From positions 868,001 to 932,000 of the forward strand of contig JADJEF010000020.1 in NCBI GenBank assembly GCA_016702335.1: a stretch of 64,000 nucleotides of DNA, given 5' to 3'. Positions 26,045 through 34,262 of the stretch are shown here, piece by piece. Position numbers and translations under genes: made by a program. The DNA is from Rhodocyclaceae bacterium (GTDB lineage Bacteria > Pseudomonadota > Gammaproteobacteria > Burkholderiales > Rhodocyclaceae). Position 1 is the first letter of the stretch; the number at the start of each line of letters is the position of its first letter. Below the pieces are notes generated by a model. The model searched no databases, was not told the origin of the DNA, and worked only from the letters and a program-made list of their open reading frames with translations.

Positions 26045-26100
26045 GTGTCACGGTAGCGCAATGCAGGTGCAACACCGCTGTCATTTGCACTCATTAGCAT
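26045..26100 (+). promoter_or_regulatory. Putative four-half-site PHO box and -10 for the CheA-like operon
   Basis: Four half-sites at 11-base spacing: GTGTCAC (26045), GCGCAAT (26056), GTGCAAC (26067) and CTGTCAT (26078-26084). Exactly ten bases later is TAGCAT (26095-26100), the same -10 hexamer as at the GGDEF gene. The start codon is at 26129. Confidence 0.75.
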
Positions 26101-26128
26101 CAAGCGATTGCATCCTCCATGAGCGCCC

Positions 26129-28168
26129 ATGACCTCCAGCTTTTTTAACAAGTACAAATTTCTGATCGCGGCTATCGGCCTATTTTTCGTCTTGAGTGTC
26201 GGTATCTTCTCGCTGAACTATGTCTTGTCATTCCAACTTGCCGAAGACGGCGGAAAAATCAACGACAGCGGCCGCCTGCGTGGCTTCACCCAACAAAACG
26301 CCAAGGCGATTCTTTCGCTCTATCAAGAACTGAGCCAAAGCGCGCCCATTCAAACCAGCCAGGCGCAAATTGAAGAGAGCGCCGCCGCCATTCAGGCCAC
26401 CTTGGCGCGCTCACGGGGGCGCGTGGGGCCGGATACCCCAAAAGAAGAAATCGAGTTGCTGGAAAAATTTGCCAAAGTCTGGGCGCCCATGGACGAACTG
26501 AGTCAGGGACTGGTGCGCAGCGAGGCACCCGAACTGGCGGCCGCAGAAGCCGCGCAGAACCGCTCGAACGCCACCAATGTGCGCCTGCTGCAAATTGCCG
26601 ACGACCTCACGGCGCACCTCGAAAGCGCCGCCCTGGCGCGCGCCAATCGACTCAAGCTGACTCAGGCCATGGCAATCACCGCGGCATCGGTCATTTTCTT
26701 GTTTATCGTTGTGTATGCCCTGCGCAGCCTTAGCCGTAGCGATCGCAAGGCCGAACTGGCACAGCGTGAAACCTCGCAGATTCTTGCAACGGTCCGCGAA
26801 GGTCTGTTCCTGGTGGACAACGCGTACTGCGTCGGCAGCCAGCGCTCTAACCAGCTTGATGCCGTATTTCCTCGCCCCCTGCCAGCGAACGCCAAGTTTC
26901 TCGAGGTGCTCGAACCTCTGGTCAGCAGCGAAACCATGGAATCGGTGAGCAACTACATGGGCCTGTTATTCAACAAGCGCGTCAAACCCGGGCTGATTGC
27001 CGCGCTCAACCCGCTGAAGCGGGTTGAGATCGCCGACCGCCGGGAGCCCGGACAATTTTCACTATTTCTCAGTTTCGGCTTCACGCCGGTCATGGACGAT
27101 GCCGGCACTACGGTCAACGCGCTCCTGGTCAGCGTGGTCGACGTCAGCCAGGAGGTGTATCTGGAGCGTGAGCTGGAGTCGGCCGAAGCACGCGCGCAGA
27201 GCGAAATGGCGCTGCTCCTGGGAGTGCTGGAAAACGACCCCGCTATCGTGGGTGAATTTCTCGTCGAGGCCGGGCAGAAGATCGACGCGCTGAACGATAT
27301 GTTGCGGCACGTCGACCCCACCGTGACCTCGTATGCACAGGTCCTCAATGATGTCTTCCGCACTATCCACTCGATCAAGGGTGAAGCGTCGGCGCTGTCG
27401 TTGGGGCCGGTCAGCGAGGAAGCCCATCGCTTCGAAGATATCTTGACGCCCCTGCGGCGCAAGGCCCTGGCCGGCGAAGACCTGATCCCCGTGGCCACCA
27501 GCCTGGGCAGCATGCAGCAAGCCGTGCTCAAGGTGCGGCGCATTACCGACCGAATTTCCACCTACGCTGCCGGCCAGGAAGCGGTGCCCCATACCGCGGA
27601 CGAAGACGTTCAGCACACTGTGCAGCGTATCCAGCGCCTGGCGTTGGCCGTGGCTGCGGATCTGAACAAGTCGGTGCGTGTCGAGACATCGCTTGGCCAT
27701 GTTGACGAAGTGCCTGACTCGATCCAGCGGCTGCTCAGAGAGGGCTTGCCACAATTGGTGCGCAATGCGGTGGTGCATGGCATCGAGCCGGCGAATGAGC
27801 GAACGACCTCGGGCAAGGGCGTCGAGGGCACCATACGCATCGAATTCAAGAAGCTCGAAGGGGGTGCGCTGGAACTCTCGGTCAACGATGATGGTCGCGG
27901 TATCGATGTCATGAAACTACGCGCAAAGTTGGTCAGCAGCGGTCAGCGCAGCGCGCAGCAGGCCGCCGCCATGACCGATCGCGAGGTCGTCAGCACCATT
28001 TTCGAGCCGGGTGTTTCCACAGCTGACGAGGTCGATGCGCATGCCGGTCGGGGGGTCGGTCTCGACGTACTGCTCAATCTGGTGCGCTCGACAGGAGCGC
28101 GCCTGCGCGTCGCATCCACCCCGCTCAAGAGCACCCGATTCACTATTCAATGGAGCCCCGCCGTATGA
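26129..28168 (+). CDS. CheA-like histidine kinase with PilJ-type sensor, lacking CheW domain
   Basis: A 679-residue protein. A membrane helix (about 11-32) and a second near 182-200 bracket a periplasmic type IV pili methyl-accepting-type (PilJ-N) sensor (INDSGRLRGFTQQNAKAILS). A PAS-like region follows, then an Hpt domain with FRTIHSIKGEASALSL (phospho-His) and a CheA-type ATPase with LPQLVRNAVVHGIEPAN, VNDDGRGIDV and GRGVGLDVLLNLV. Unlike CheA it ends after the ATPase, with no CheW-binding domain, so it is its own membrane receptor. Its stop overlaps the start of a CheY (ATGA). Confidence 0.88.
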   Translation: MTSSFFNKYKFLIAAIGLFFVLSVGIFSLNYVLSFQLAEDGGKINDSGRLRGFTQQNAKAILSLYQELSQSAPIQTSQAQIEESAAAIQATLARSRGRVGPDTPKEEIELLEKFAKVWAPMDELSQGLVRSEAPELAAAEAAQNRSNATNVRLLQIADDLTAHLESAALARANRLKLTQAMAITAASVIFLFIVVYALRSLSRSDRKAELAQRETSQILATVREGLFLVDNAYCVGSQRSNQLDAVFPRPLPANAKFLEVLEPLVSSETMESVSNYMGLLFNKRVKPGLIAALNPLKRVEIADRREPGQFSLFLSFGFTPVMDDAGTTVNALLVSVVDVSQEVYLERELESAEARAQSEMALLLGVLENDPAIVGEFLVEAGQKIDALNDMLRHVDPTVTSYAQVLNDVFRTIHSIKGEASALSLGPVSEEAHRFEDILTPLRRKALAGEDLIPVATSLGSMQQAVLKVRRITDRISTYAAGQEAVPHTADEDVQHTVQRIQRLALAVAADLNKSVRVETSLGHVDEVPDSIQRLLREGLPQLVRNAVVHGIEPANERTTSGKGVEGTIRIEFKKLEGGALELSVNDDGRGIDVMKLRAKLVSSGQRSAQQAAAMTDREVVSTIFEPGVSTADEVDAHAGRGVGLDVLLNLVRSTGARLRVASTPLKSTRFTIQWSPAV

Positions 28169-28539
28169 CCCGCAAGAAACTCCTGGTAGTTGATGACTCG
28201 ACCATCATCCGCAACCACATTGCCCGACTGCTTGGCGACCCGCGTCTGCCCAACCTGGACATCGTCGGGTTGGCCAGCGATGGCGAAAAAGCGCTCGCCG
28301 CGGCGCGCGATAAACGCCCGGACCTGATCACCATGGACCTCACCATGCCCAACATGGACGGCGAAGCCTGCATTGAGGCGGTGGCCAAAATATTGCCCGA
28401 GACACGCATTCTTGTGGTTTCGGCGTTGTCCGACAACGCCACGGCGTTACGCGCCCTGACCAAGGGGGCCCACGGCTTTCTGCAAAAGCCCTTTACCGAC
28501 GACAGCCTGATCGCCGCCCTGCTGGAGCTGATGGAATGA
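28165..28539 (+). CDS. CheY-like single-domain response regulator
   Basis: A 124-residue receiver domain started at the ATG overlapping the upstream stop. It has KKLLVVDDSTIIRNHI (acidic pocket), LITMDLTMPNMDGEA (phospho-Asp), VVSALSD (Thr/Ser switch) and LQKPFTDDSL (Lys). It presumably receives phosphate from the CheA-like kinase encoded just upstream. Its stop overlaps the CheX-like gene by four bases. Confidence 0.93.
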   Translation: MTRKKLLVVDDSTIIRNHIARLLGDPRLPNLDIVGLASDGEKALAAARDKRPDLITMDLTMPNMDGEACIEAVAKILPETRILVVSALSDNATALRALTKGAHGFLQKPFTDDSLIAALLELME

Positions 28540-29018
28540 CCGCCTACCGCGCCCTGAATCACGCCGACATCGAAGTATTTTCAGAATCCATCTCGGCATT
28601 TTTCGAGAACATGACCCGCCGCAGTGCTCAGGTACGCACCGCCTACCTGCTTGAAGCCGCAGAGCCGATTGTCTGGGACGACTTCAACGGACTGATCAAG
28701 GTGAGCGGCGGTTTTCGTGGCACCATCAGTTTTTCTGCGCCGCGAACGCTCCTTGACGAGGTACTGAAAGCCATGGGCGAACCCAGCAAAAGTACGGAAA
28801 ACTACCTTGATGTGGTCGGTGAAATTGCCAATCAGCTTTCCGGTCGCGCGCGCAAGCACTTTGGCGAATCTCTGGATATTTCGCCTCCGCTCTCGTGCAA
28901 ACGTGGTGGTTTCATCGTCACCACCGTGGCTACCGGCCCGGCCTATGTAATTCCCCTGACCTGGGGTAGCTACCAAGCGCACCTTGTGGTGCACCTGGAT
29001 CTGGCCAGTCGCCGCTGA
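28536..29018 (+). CDS. CheX/CheC-family phosphatase
   Basis: A 160-residue protein beginning MTAYRALNHADIEVFSESISAFF. The helix VVGEIANQLSGRARKHFGE has the E-x2-N arrangement of the CheX/CheC phosphatase site. Such proteins dephosphorylate CheY. Its 4-base overlap with cheY fits a closed CheA-CheY-CheX module. There are no CheR, CheB, CheW or MCP genes nearby, so the output is unlikely to be standard chemotaxis. Confidence 0.85.
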   Translation: MTAYRALNHADIEVFSESISAFFENMTRRSAQVRTAYLLEAAEPIVWDDFNGLIKVSGGFRGTISFSAPRTLLDEVLKAMGEPSKSTENYLDVVGEIANQLSGRARKHFGESLDISPPLSCKRGGFIVTTVATGPAYVIPLTWGSYQAHLVVHLDLASRR

Positions 29019-29040
29019 GGCGCAGGCAGAAATTTCACCA

Positions 29041-29074
29041 GTGCAACGAAGCTGTAACAATGTTCCTGAACAAT
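29041..29074 (+). promoter_or_regulatory. Putative PHO box and -10, upstream of the small lipoprotein
   Basis: GTGCAAC (29041-29047), four bases, CTGTAAC (29052-29058), exactly ten bases, then AACAAT (29069-29074). The lipoprotein start is at 29111. Confidence 0.62.
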
Positions 29075-29110
29075 CGTGACTCTGACTTAATCAACCATTG
29101 GAGTTCTCCC

Positions 29111-29365
29111 ATGCGTCATATCCTCGCCCTCGCCGCCATTGCCACGCTCACCGCCTGCGCCGCTCCGGCTCCGGCTCCGGCCCCTGCACCGACTCCCGCC
29201 CCCGCCGTCGAAGCCAAGCCCGCACCAAAGCCGGCTCAGTGCTGGAATGGCGACGAGTCGAAGTTCCAGGACATTGGCACCAAAACCAGCATCAGCGGCG
29301 TGGCTGTCGAGTGCAAGCCCACGGCGGACGGCAAATCGGCCCAGTGGATGGGCAAGAAGCACTGA
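29111..29365 (+). CDS. Small lipoprotein, unknown function
   Basis: 84 residues started at the ATG at 29111 (GGAG eleven bases upstream). The signal peptide MRHILALAAIATLTAC ends in the lipobox LTAC, so the mature protein starts at a lipidated Cys. A Pro-Ala linker (APAPAPAPTPAPAVEAKPAP) leads to a ~45-residue domain with two further Cys (AQCWNGDES and AVECKPTAD) that could form a disulfide. No family recognised. It has its own PHO-type promoter and a strong terminator. Confidence 0.8.
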   Translation: MRHILALAAIATLTACAAPAPAPAPAPTPAPAVEAKPAPKPAQCWNGDESKFQDIGTKTSISGVAVECKPTADGKSAQWMGKKH

Positions 29366-29424
29366 TTTGCCGGGCTGCGGCCCTGATACTGGCTCCTCCG
29401 CAGCACACTCGTTAGGTGTTGCTT

Positions 29425-29452
29425 GGCGCTGCCCTCGGGCAGCGCCTTTTTG
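29425..29452 (+). terminator. Rho-independent terminator after the small lipoprotein
   Basis: GGCGCTGCCC (29425-29434) and its exact complement GGGCAGCGCC two bases later, followed by a run of T. This is the clearest intrinsic terminator in the window. Confidence 0.88.
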
Positions 29453-29590
29453 TTTCCGGTGGATGAACTTCGGGCGGCTTGGCGAAGCACCGAGCACTGG
29501 CAACTGGAGCCCGTACTCTATTTTTTGACGCCGACCCGTCATATGGCAGGTGCAAAGTGATGACAGTGTTCATTACTTCAGGAGTTCGCC

Positions 29591-29785
29591 ATGCCCCTTG
29601 TTCAAGCGGAACCGTCGTGCAGTAGCCCACCGGCAAATTCCGGACGCCTGCGCACCTTTACGGTCATCGTTCGCCGCCGCATGAGGCGCTTGTTGGCGCA
29701 GTGGGTGCGCTGGCTCGGCGAGGACGACACGGCACTGCTTCTGCACATTGCCGTCCTGGTCGGCATCGGCATGAGTCTGGCCTGA
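29591..29785 (+). CDS. Small hypothetical protein with C-terminal membrane helix
   Basis: 64 residues. CAGGAG lies seven bases before the ATG. A basic middle (VIVRRRMRRLLAQWVRWLG) is followed by a hydrophobic C-terminal helix (TALLLHIAVLVGIGMSLA), a tail-anchored layout. No family recognised. The ribosome site and membrane pattern are the support; it could be spurious. Confidence 0.5.
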   Translation: MPLVQAEPSCSSPPANSGRLRTFTVIVRRRMRRLLAQWVRWLGEDDTALLLHIAVLVGIGMSLA

Positions 29786-29812
29786 ACCGACAGCGTAGTA
29801 GCGAGCCACACC

Positions 29813-30181
29813 ATGAATCTGCCACACCGATCATCCATCCTGCTGCCCTGGGTTGCCAAAAAAGCCGGTATCGGAGAGAGCGAGGCAATGGCCTTATGGG
29901 TCCAAGCTCTGGCCTTCGCTGGCGGTTATACCGCCATCAATAGCCCTGCGTACTTCAAACTAGCTGTTGACACTTGGCTGGAAGCGGTGACCCACCAATG
30001 CGTGCAAGCCCGAGCAGTAGCGGCACCCGCCCTGCCCATGATCGACTGGCTCCAGGCCGATTTTATGGATGTGGACTCATGGATCAACCCATGGCGGTCA
30101 CACCCATGGCAGTCACGCCGATTACCGCAAAGCGCCGTGCTACCAGCGCCGACTTGGGGCACGTCGCCCACTGGTCGCTAG
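29813..30181 (+). CDS. Hypothetical protein, C-terminus altered by a dispersed repeat
   Basis: 122 residues with no family recognised. The first ~60 (ILLPWVAKKAGIGESEAMALWVQALAF) look like a genuine helical protein with gene-like codon use. The last residues (SAVLPAPTWGTSPTGR) come from a dispersed repeat, so the present C-terminus may be secondary. It starts 27 bases after the small tail-anchored protein and may be cotranscribed. Confidence 0.5.
   Translation: MNLPHRSSILLPWVAKKAGIGESEAMALWVQALAFAGGYTAINSPAYFKLAVDTWLEAVTHQCVQARAVAAPALPMIDWLQADFMDVDSWINPWRSHPWQSRRLPQSAVLPAPTWGTSPTGR
30131..30157 (+). repeat. Dispersed 27-base repeat, copy 6 (3' end of a hypothetical gene)
   Basis: AGCGCCGTGCTACC then AGCGCCGACTTGG. 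Read in frame as SAVLPAPTW. The right flank GGGCACGTCGC is an imperfect inverted copy of the left arm. Confidence 0.8.
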
Positions 30182-30299
30182 ACGCTAGACGCCAGAACCG
30201 CGGTGCCGTTGCCTTTGTGCGGTGCCTGGACTTCAAGCCAATAGCAAATTCCTGTTACGCATCAGAGATGCGACAAATTTAGCGGTGTTGATCCGCCTT

Positions 30300-32297
30300 T
30301 TAACAATTGACTGAGGCGACCTTGCGTTCCCTCATGGCGGGTGCACGTGTCGGGAATTGCACGACAAAACAGGTGCCCAGACCGGGGGTGGACGTCGCGT
30401 GGATGCCGCCGCCAAGTACTCCGTCCACCATGTTTCGGCAAATGGCGAGGCCCAAGCCAGAGCCTCCCTGTCCGAGCCGTGTGGTAAAGAACGGATCGAA
30501 TATGCGCGCCAAGGTCGTGGCGTCCATGCCCACCCCATTGTCACGCACACTGATCACGGCCTGATCCCCGGTGAGACTTGCCTGAATCGTCACCTCGCCG
30601 TCGCTGCGTCCGGAAAACCCATGCAGGGCCGCGTTCTGGATCAGGTTGGTCAGCACCTGACCGAGTGGTCCGGGATAGCTGTCACACACGATACCCGAGG
30701 GGACATGAACCACCATGCGACAGGGATCACGCTTCAGACTCGGCTGTAGTGAGCTCAATACGTCATCCACAACCGACGCAAGGTCGAACACCCGCCGCTG
30801 CTCGGAGGTCTGGTCCACGGCGACGCGCTTGAAGCTGGACACCAGGTCGGCGGCTCTGACAATATTACGTTCGAGCAGCGTGACCATGTTCCTGATCTTG
30901 CCGAGAAACTCGACAAAACTGGAACGTCTCAGTTCGCCCGCCGCGATGACGGCATCGATTTCGGCGATGTCGTCACGCAGCGTGCTGCTCACTAACAGGC
31001 TATTGCCAATCGGGGTATTGAGTTCGTGCGCCACGCCGGCGACGAGCGCGCCCAGCGAAGCCAACTTTTCTGACTGGACCATCTGAATCTGCGCCGCACG
31101 CAGATCTTGCAAGGCCTTTTCAGCCGTCTCCTTGGCCACTCGTAACGCGACTTCATTGCGCTGCCGCTCATCCATGGTATCCAGGAAGGCGTTGAACCAA
31201 GTGGCGAGTTGTCCGATTTCATCTTGGGATGTTGGCTTGGGCAGACGCCAGGCCGGTGCCAGGTGCCCGGACCGAAAATCTCGAAAGCCATCGGATATTC
31301 GCTTGATCGGAGCAACAAAGTATTTTGAAAACAGAGCGAAAAATGCAATCAACAAACCAAGACTGAGAAAAATGACCATTCCAGCCGCATTCTGTATCCC
31401 GCTCATCGGCGCCATCAGGGTCTGTTGCGGCACGATGCTGATGAGGTACCAATTCTTTTCCGGAATCTGAATATAGCTGAGCAAAGCACTGCGCCCATCG
31501 ACGTCGATGTCCGTCGACCTTGAGTTGCCGACCAACAATGAATCCAATGCCGCCGGAATCGGCTGTCCGATCCGGCTCCTGTCGGCATGGAACAGCAAAC
31601 GGCGCTGGCCGTCGACCACCAGCAGTTGAGCACCCTGCCCCAGATCAATCGCGCTGAAATGCTTGTGCAATAAGTCGGTCGAGTAGGCGACCATCAGTAC
31701 GCCGGCGGGCTCGGTACTCAGGCCACTGGCACTCGTGCGATAGATGACCTTGGTGGCGACCAGCACCTTGCGGTTGTCCGACCCGGTATTGATGTTTTCC
31801 TCAACCCCATGCCAGGCAATCGCCGATCCGGCACTGATGCTGTCGCGCAACAGCCGGTCCCTTGTCGCGCTGTCGATTTCCGAATTCTGGATCGCGTCTC
31901 CGACGTGAAAGTGCAGCCCGCCCACGGTGAAAATATCCAGTGATACCAAGCCACGCAGGCCGGTGTAGTTGCTAAGAATGTAGCCAATCCGGGCGTTGGT
32001 CGCCAACCGATCATAGGCATTCTGTCGCTGGCGGTCGCCGGCGGTCATGATCTGATCAACTTCAGCCACACCGCTCAGGTTGCTCATGAGCCCGACAATC
32101 TGGTCCATTTGCAGTTCGAGGTAGTCACGCTGATTATTGAGCAACTGCCTGCTGTGCTGCGTCGCCAGATCAACGATCGTATCGCGAGTCACGCTGTAAG
32201 AGACCAGCAGATACAAGCCCAGCGGAACCACGCTGATCACCAGCAAGAACGCCGTCAGCTTGAGGGAAATGCTTGCCCGAAGGAACCACTCCTTCAT
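30300..32297 (-). CDS. dCache-HAMP sensor histidine kinase
   Basis: A 665-residue membrane kinase. Helix 1 (residues ~12-32) and helix 2 (~300-325) bracket a ~270-residue periplasmic sensor with the strand pattern of double Cache domains (LRGLVSLDIFTVGGLHFHVGD; QLLVVDGQRRLLFHADRSRIG; WYLISIVPQQTLM). HAMP is followed by a kinase core with SEKLASLGALVAGVAHELNTPIG (H-box), NLIQNAALHGFS, VRDNGVGMD and GGSGLGLAICRNM. The core resembles the kinase at 24.7 kb (SFKRVAVDQTSE). It starts 22 bases after a periplasmic-binding-protein gene, its probable sensory partner. No response regulator is adjacent. Confidence 0.9.
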   Translation of the reverse strand: MKEWFLRASISLKLTAFLLVISVVPLGLYLLVSYSVTRDTIVDLATQHSRQLLNNQRDYLELQMDQIVGLMSNLSGVAEVDQIMTAGDRQRQNAYDRLATNARIGYILSNYTGLRGLVSLDIFTVGGLHFHVGDAIQNSEIDSATRDRLLRDSISAGSAIAWHGVEENINTGSDNRKVLVATKVIYRTSASGLSTEPAGVLMVAYSTDLLHKHFSAIDLGQGAQLLVVDGQRRLLFHADRSRIGQPIPAALDSLLVGNSRSTDIDVDGRSALLSYIQIPEKNWYLISIVPQQTLMAPMSGIQNAAGMVIFLSLGLLIAFFALFSKYFVAPIKRISDGFRDFRSGHLAPAWRLPKPTSQDEIGQLATWFNAFLDTMDERQRNEVALRVAKETAEKALQDLRAAQIQMVQSEKLASLGALVAGVAHELNTPIGNSLLVSSTLRDDIAEIDAVIAAGELRRSSFVEFLGKIRNMVTLLERNIVRAADLVSSFKRVAVDQTSEQRRVFDLASVVDDVLSSLQPSLKRDPCRMVVHVPSGIVCDSYPGPLGQVLTNLIQNAALHGFSGRSDGEVTIQASLTGDQAVISVRDNGVGMDATTLARIFDPFFTTRLGQGGSGLGLAICRNMVDGVLGGGIHATSTPGLGTCFVVQFPTRAPAMRERKVASVNC

Positions 32298-32319
32298 GTC
32301 GGCAGCGCTCCGTAATGCG

Positions 32320-33309
32320 CTATTTCAAGCTGTCGGCGCTCACCACGCTGGCCGATACTTCGACCACCTCCGGCACGGGCTCGCCGCGCAGCAGGGCCAG
32401 GGCCGTCATGACGCCGCGGTAGCCTTGTTCCGCCGCCTGCTGGTCGATGGTGACCGCCATTTCGCCTTTCCGGATGGCGGCCTTGGCATCGTCCATGGCG
32501 TCGAATCCCGCCACCAGCACGTCCTTGCGGCCACTTTCCTGGAGGAACTTGATGACGCCCAGCGCCATCATGTCGTTGGCACAAAATATGACGCCAATCT
32601 TCGGGTGCGCCTTGAACATGCTTTTCGCCACCTCGTAGGCTTCGTCGATCTTCCAGTTGGCGGTCTCCATGGCGACTATCTTGAACTTCGCGTTCTCCTT
32701 GAACGCCTTTTCAGCGCCCAGCTTGCGTTGATTGGCATTGTCTGCGGCGCGGATGCCTTCGATAATCGCCGCCTCCGTGGGCTGGGTAAGTTTGTCTGCG
32801 ACGAATTTCGCTGACAGGTAGGCCGCTGCGTCATTGGCCACGCTGATAAAGGGTACAGGTGCCATGCCGGCAGCCTTCATGGCTTCCTGGTTAAGGCGAT
32901 TGTCGATATTGACCACTTTGATGCCTGCATCCTGGGCTTTCTTGAGTACCGCAACCATGCGCATCGAGTCGCCCGGTGCGATCACGATGGCGGCGACCTT
33001 GGCCGCGATTTGATCTTCGACGATCTTGGTTTGCTGCTCAACGTTGGCTTCCTGCGTGGCGGCCTCGACCTTCAGGGTGATGCCCGCTTCTTTCTCGGCA
33101 CGATGGGCACCCTTTTCCATTTCCAGGAAGAAGGGGTTGGTCAGGGTCTTCATGACCAGTGCCACCCTGACCGGCTGATTCTTGTCTGCCAGCGGTTTGG
33201 TTTCGGGCGTCGCGGCGCCGATATTGCTGACAGAGGGTTTATCAGCCTCCCCACAGGCGGCCAGCGAGATCAAAACAAGTGCGGCAAGGCAGACACGAAG
33301 TGATTGCAA
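32320..33309 (-). CDS. Ribose-type periplasmic binding lipoprotein
   Basis: About 329 residues. I start it at TTG 33309: GGAG lies 8 bases upstream and the product begins with a lipoprotein signal ending LISLAAC. Upstream codons look untranslated and include a PHO box. The mature part is a type I substrate-binding fold: VALVMKTLTNPFFLEMEKGA, AIVIAPGDSMRMVAVLKKAQ, VVNIDNRLN, FISVANDAAAYLS, GVIFCANDMMALG, and VLVAGFDAMDDA. Such proteins bind sugars or similar polar ligands. No permease or ATPase gene is near; a sensor kinase follows directly, so it probably presents ligand to that kinase. Confidence 0.87.
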   Translation of the reverse strand: MQSLRVCLAALVLISLAACGEADKPSVSNIGAATPETKPLADKNQPVRVALVMKTLTNPFFLEMEKGAHRAEKEAGITLKVEAATQEANVEQQTKIVEDQIAAKVAAIVIAPGDSMRMVAVLKKAQDAGIKVVNIDNRLNQEAMKAAGMAPVPFISVANDAAAYLSAKFVADKLTQPTEAAIIEGIRAADNANQRKLGAEKAFKENAKFKIVAMETANWKIDEAYEVAKSMFKAHPKIGVIFCANDMMALGVIKFLQESGRKDVLVAGFDAMDDAKAAIRKGEMAVTIDQQAAEQGYRGVMTALALLRGEPVPEVVEVSASVVSADSLK

Positions 33310-33379
33310 GGCAATGCTCCAGCAGGTAGGGGTTGATTGGGATGCGTGAAAGGATTCTCGCGCGGTGCAAATAAGGCAA

Positions 33380-33413
33380 AACTTAGTCGTACCTTGTGAC
33401 AGGGGTATGACTA
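33380..33413 (-). promoter_or_regulatory. Putative PHO box and -10 for the binding-protein/kinase operon
   Basis: Minus strand: TAGTCAT (33407-33413), four bases, CTGTCAC (33396-33402), exactly ten bases, TAAGTT (33380-33385). The leader to the TTG start at 33309 is about 60 bases. Confidence 0.7.
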
Positions 33414-33483
33414 TCGACGCCTTGAGCTCACCACCGCAGTGAGCCCACAAGGCAGCGGGGCACCCCACGGATCTGCCATCCCG

Positions 33484-33510
33484 ATCGCCGTACCACCAGC
33501 GCCGACTTGC
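33484..33510 (+). repeat. Dispersed 27-base repeat, copy 7 (between divergent PHO promoters)
   Basis: ATCGCCGTACCACC then AGCGCCGACTTGC. CGTACC in the left arm pairs perfectly with GGTACG just right of the core, giving a hairpin. It lies between the two divergent PHO-type promoters of this gap. Confidence 0.85.
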
Positions 33511-33539
33511 GGTACGACGCTCCCTGAGCCTTAGCGCCA

Positions 33540-33584
33540 GCGTCACAAAACTGTCACGAGTTCGTCAAGTCGCCAAGCTAGGCT
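33540..33584 (+). promoter_or_regulatory. Putative three-half-site PHO box and -10 for the gene at 33606
   Basis: GCGTCAC (33540), CTGTCAC (33551) and TCGTCAA (33562-33568) at 11-base spacing, then exactly ten bases and TAGGCT (33579-33584). Predicted transcription start is about 33591, very close to the start codon. Confidence 0.75.
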
Positions 33585-33605
33585 GCGAATTCGGCTTTCC
33601 CGAGA

Positions 33606-34262
33606 ATGCTCACCGAGATGAACCGCACCAGCGATAGCCCTGTGACCCTTGGCGCCAATGCGTATGTTTTCGGCCCGCCAGACTGGCTGAAGCAAATACT
33701 GCGTTGGGTGCTCATCGCGCTGGCTTGCCTGCCGGTGGCGTTCGCCGGGACACTGAATGAGCAGCTCGAAGTAGCTCAGTTTCTCGGTCTTCTTGGCCTT
33801 TCGGCCGGATTGGTACTTCTGGCACAGAGTCGTTCCCTGCAGCTGCTCGGGGTTTGCTTTGTCGCCGACACGCAGGGGTTGCGCTTTGCCCAACCCCCGC
33901 GACTGTTTGCCGAAACGCCTGATTTGCGCGAGTGCTGGCTACTGGTACCCTGGCCTAACGTCAACGCCATGCGCACCGATGAAATGCTCGCCGGTGAAAA
34001 CGGCATGGCGCAGTGCGTCGCGCTGACCCTCTCGGTCAGCGCATTTGAAGAACACCTGTTTTTCTCGCACCTGGTGAGCCCCTGGCACCGTGAGCGGCAC
34101 GGTAACGGCCAACTCACGGTGCGCTACCACAGCGGGCTGATCACGCTTGGCGAGGCGCTGTCACAGTTGCAGGCTCTTCGCAGCGGCCAGTGCACAGTAC
34201 AAGACACGCCTGCGGCACATGAGAAACCTGCGGACATCTCCTTGCCGGCGCAGCCGCGCTAA
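33606..34262 (+). CDS. Membrane-anchored hypothetical protein, PHO-box controlled
   Basis: 218 residues from the ATG at 33606 (an ATG at 33618 is also possible). Two membrane helices lie at about 28-47 (ILRWVLIALACLPVAFAG) and 56-72 (VAQFLGLLGLSAGLVLLAQ), followed by a ~140-residue cytosolic domain (WLLVPWPNVNAMRTDEM; LTLSVSAFEEHLFF) with the look of a PH-like beta domain, which is a guess. No family recognised. It converges on the pyruvate kinase-like gene with a 4-base overlap at the stops. Confidence 0.68.
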   Translation: MLTEMNRTSDSPVTLGANAYVFGPPDWLKQILRWVLIALACLPVAFAGTLNEQLEVAQFLGLLGLSAGLVLLAQSRSLQLLGVCFVADTQGLRFAQPPRLFAETPDLRECWLLVPWPNVNAMRTDEMLAGENGMAQCVALTLSVSAFEEHLFFSHLVSPWHRERHGNGQLTVRYHSGLITLGEALSQLQALRSGQCTVQDTPAAHEKPADISLPAQPR

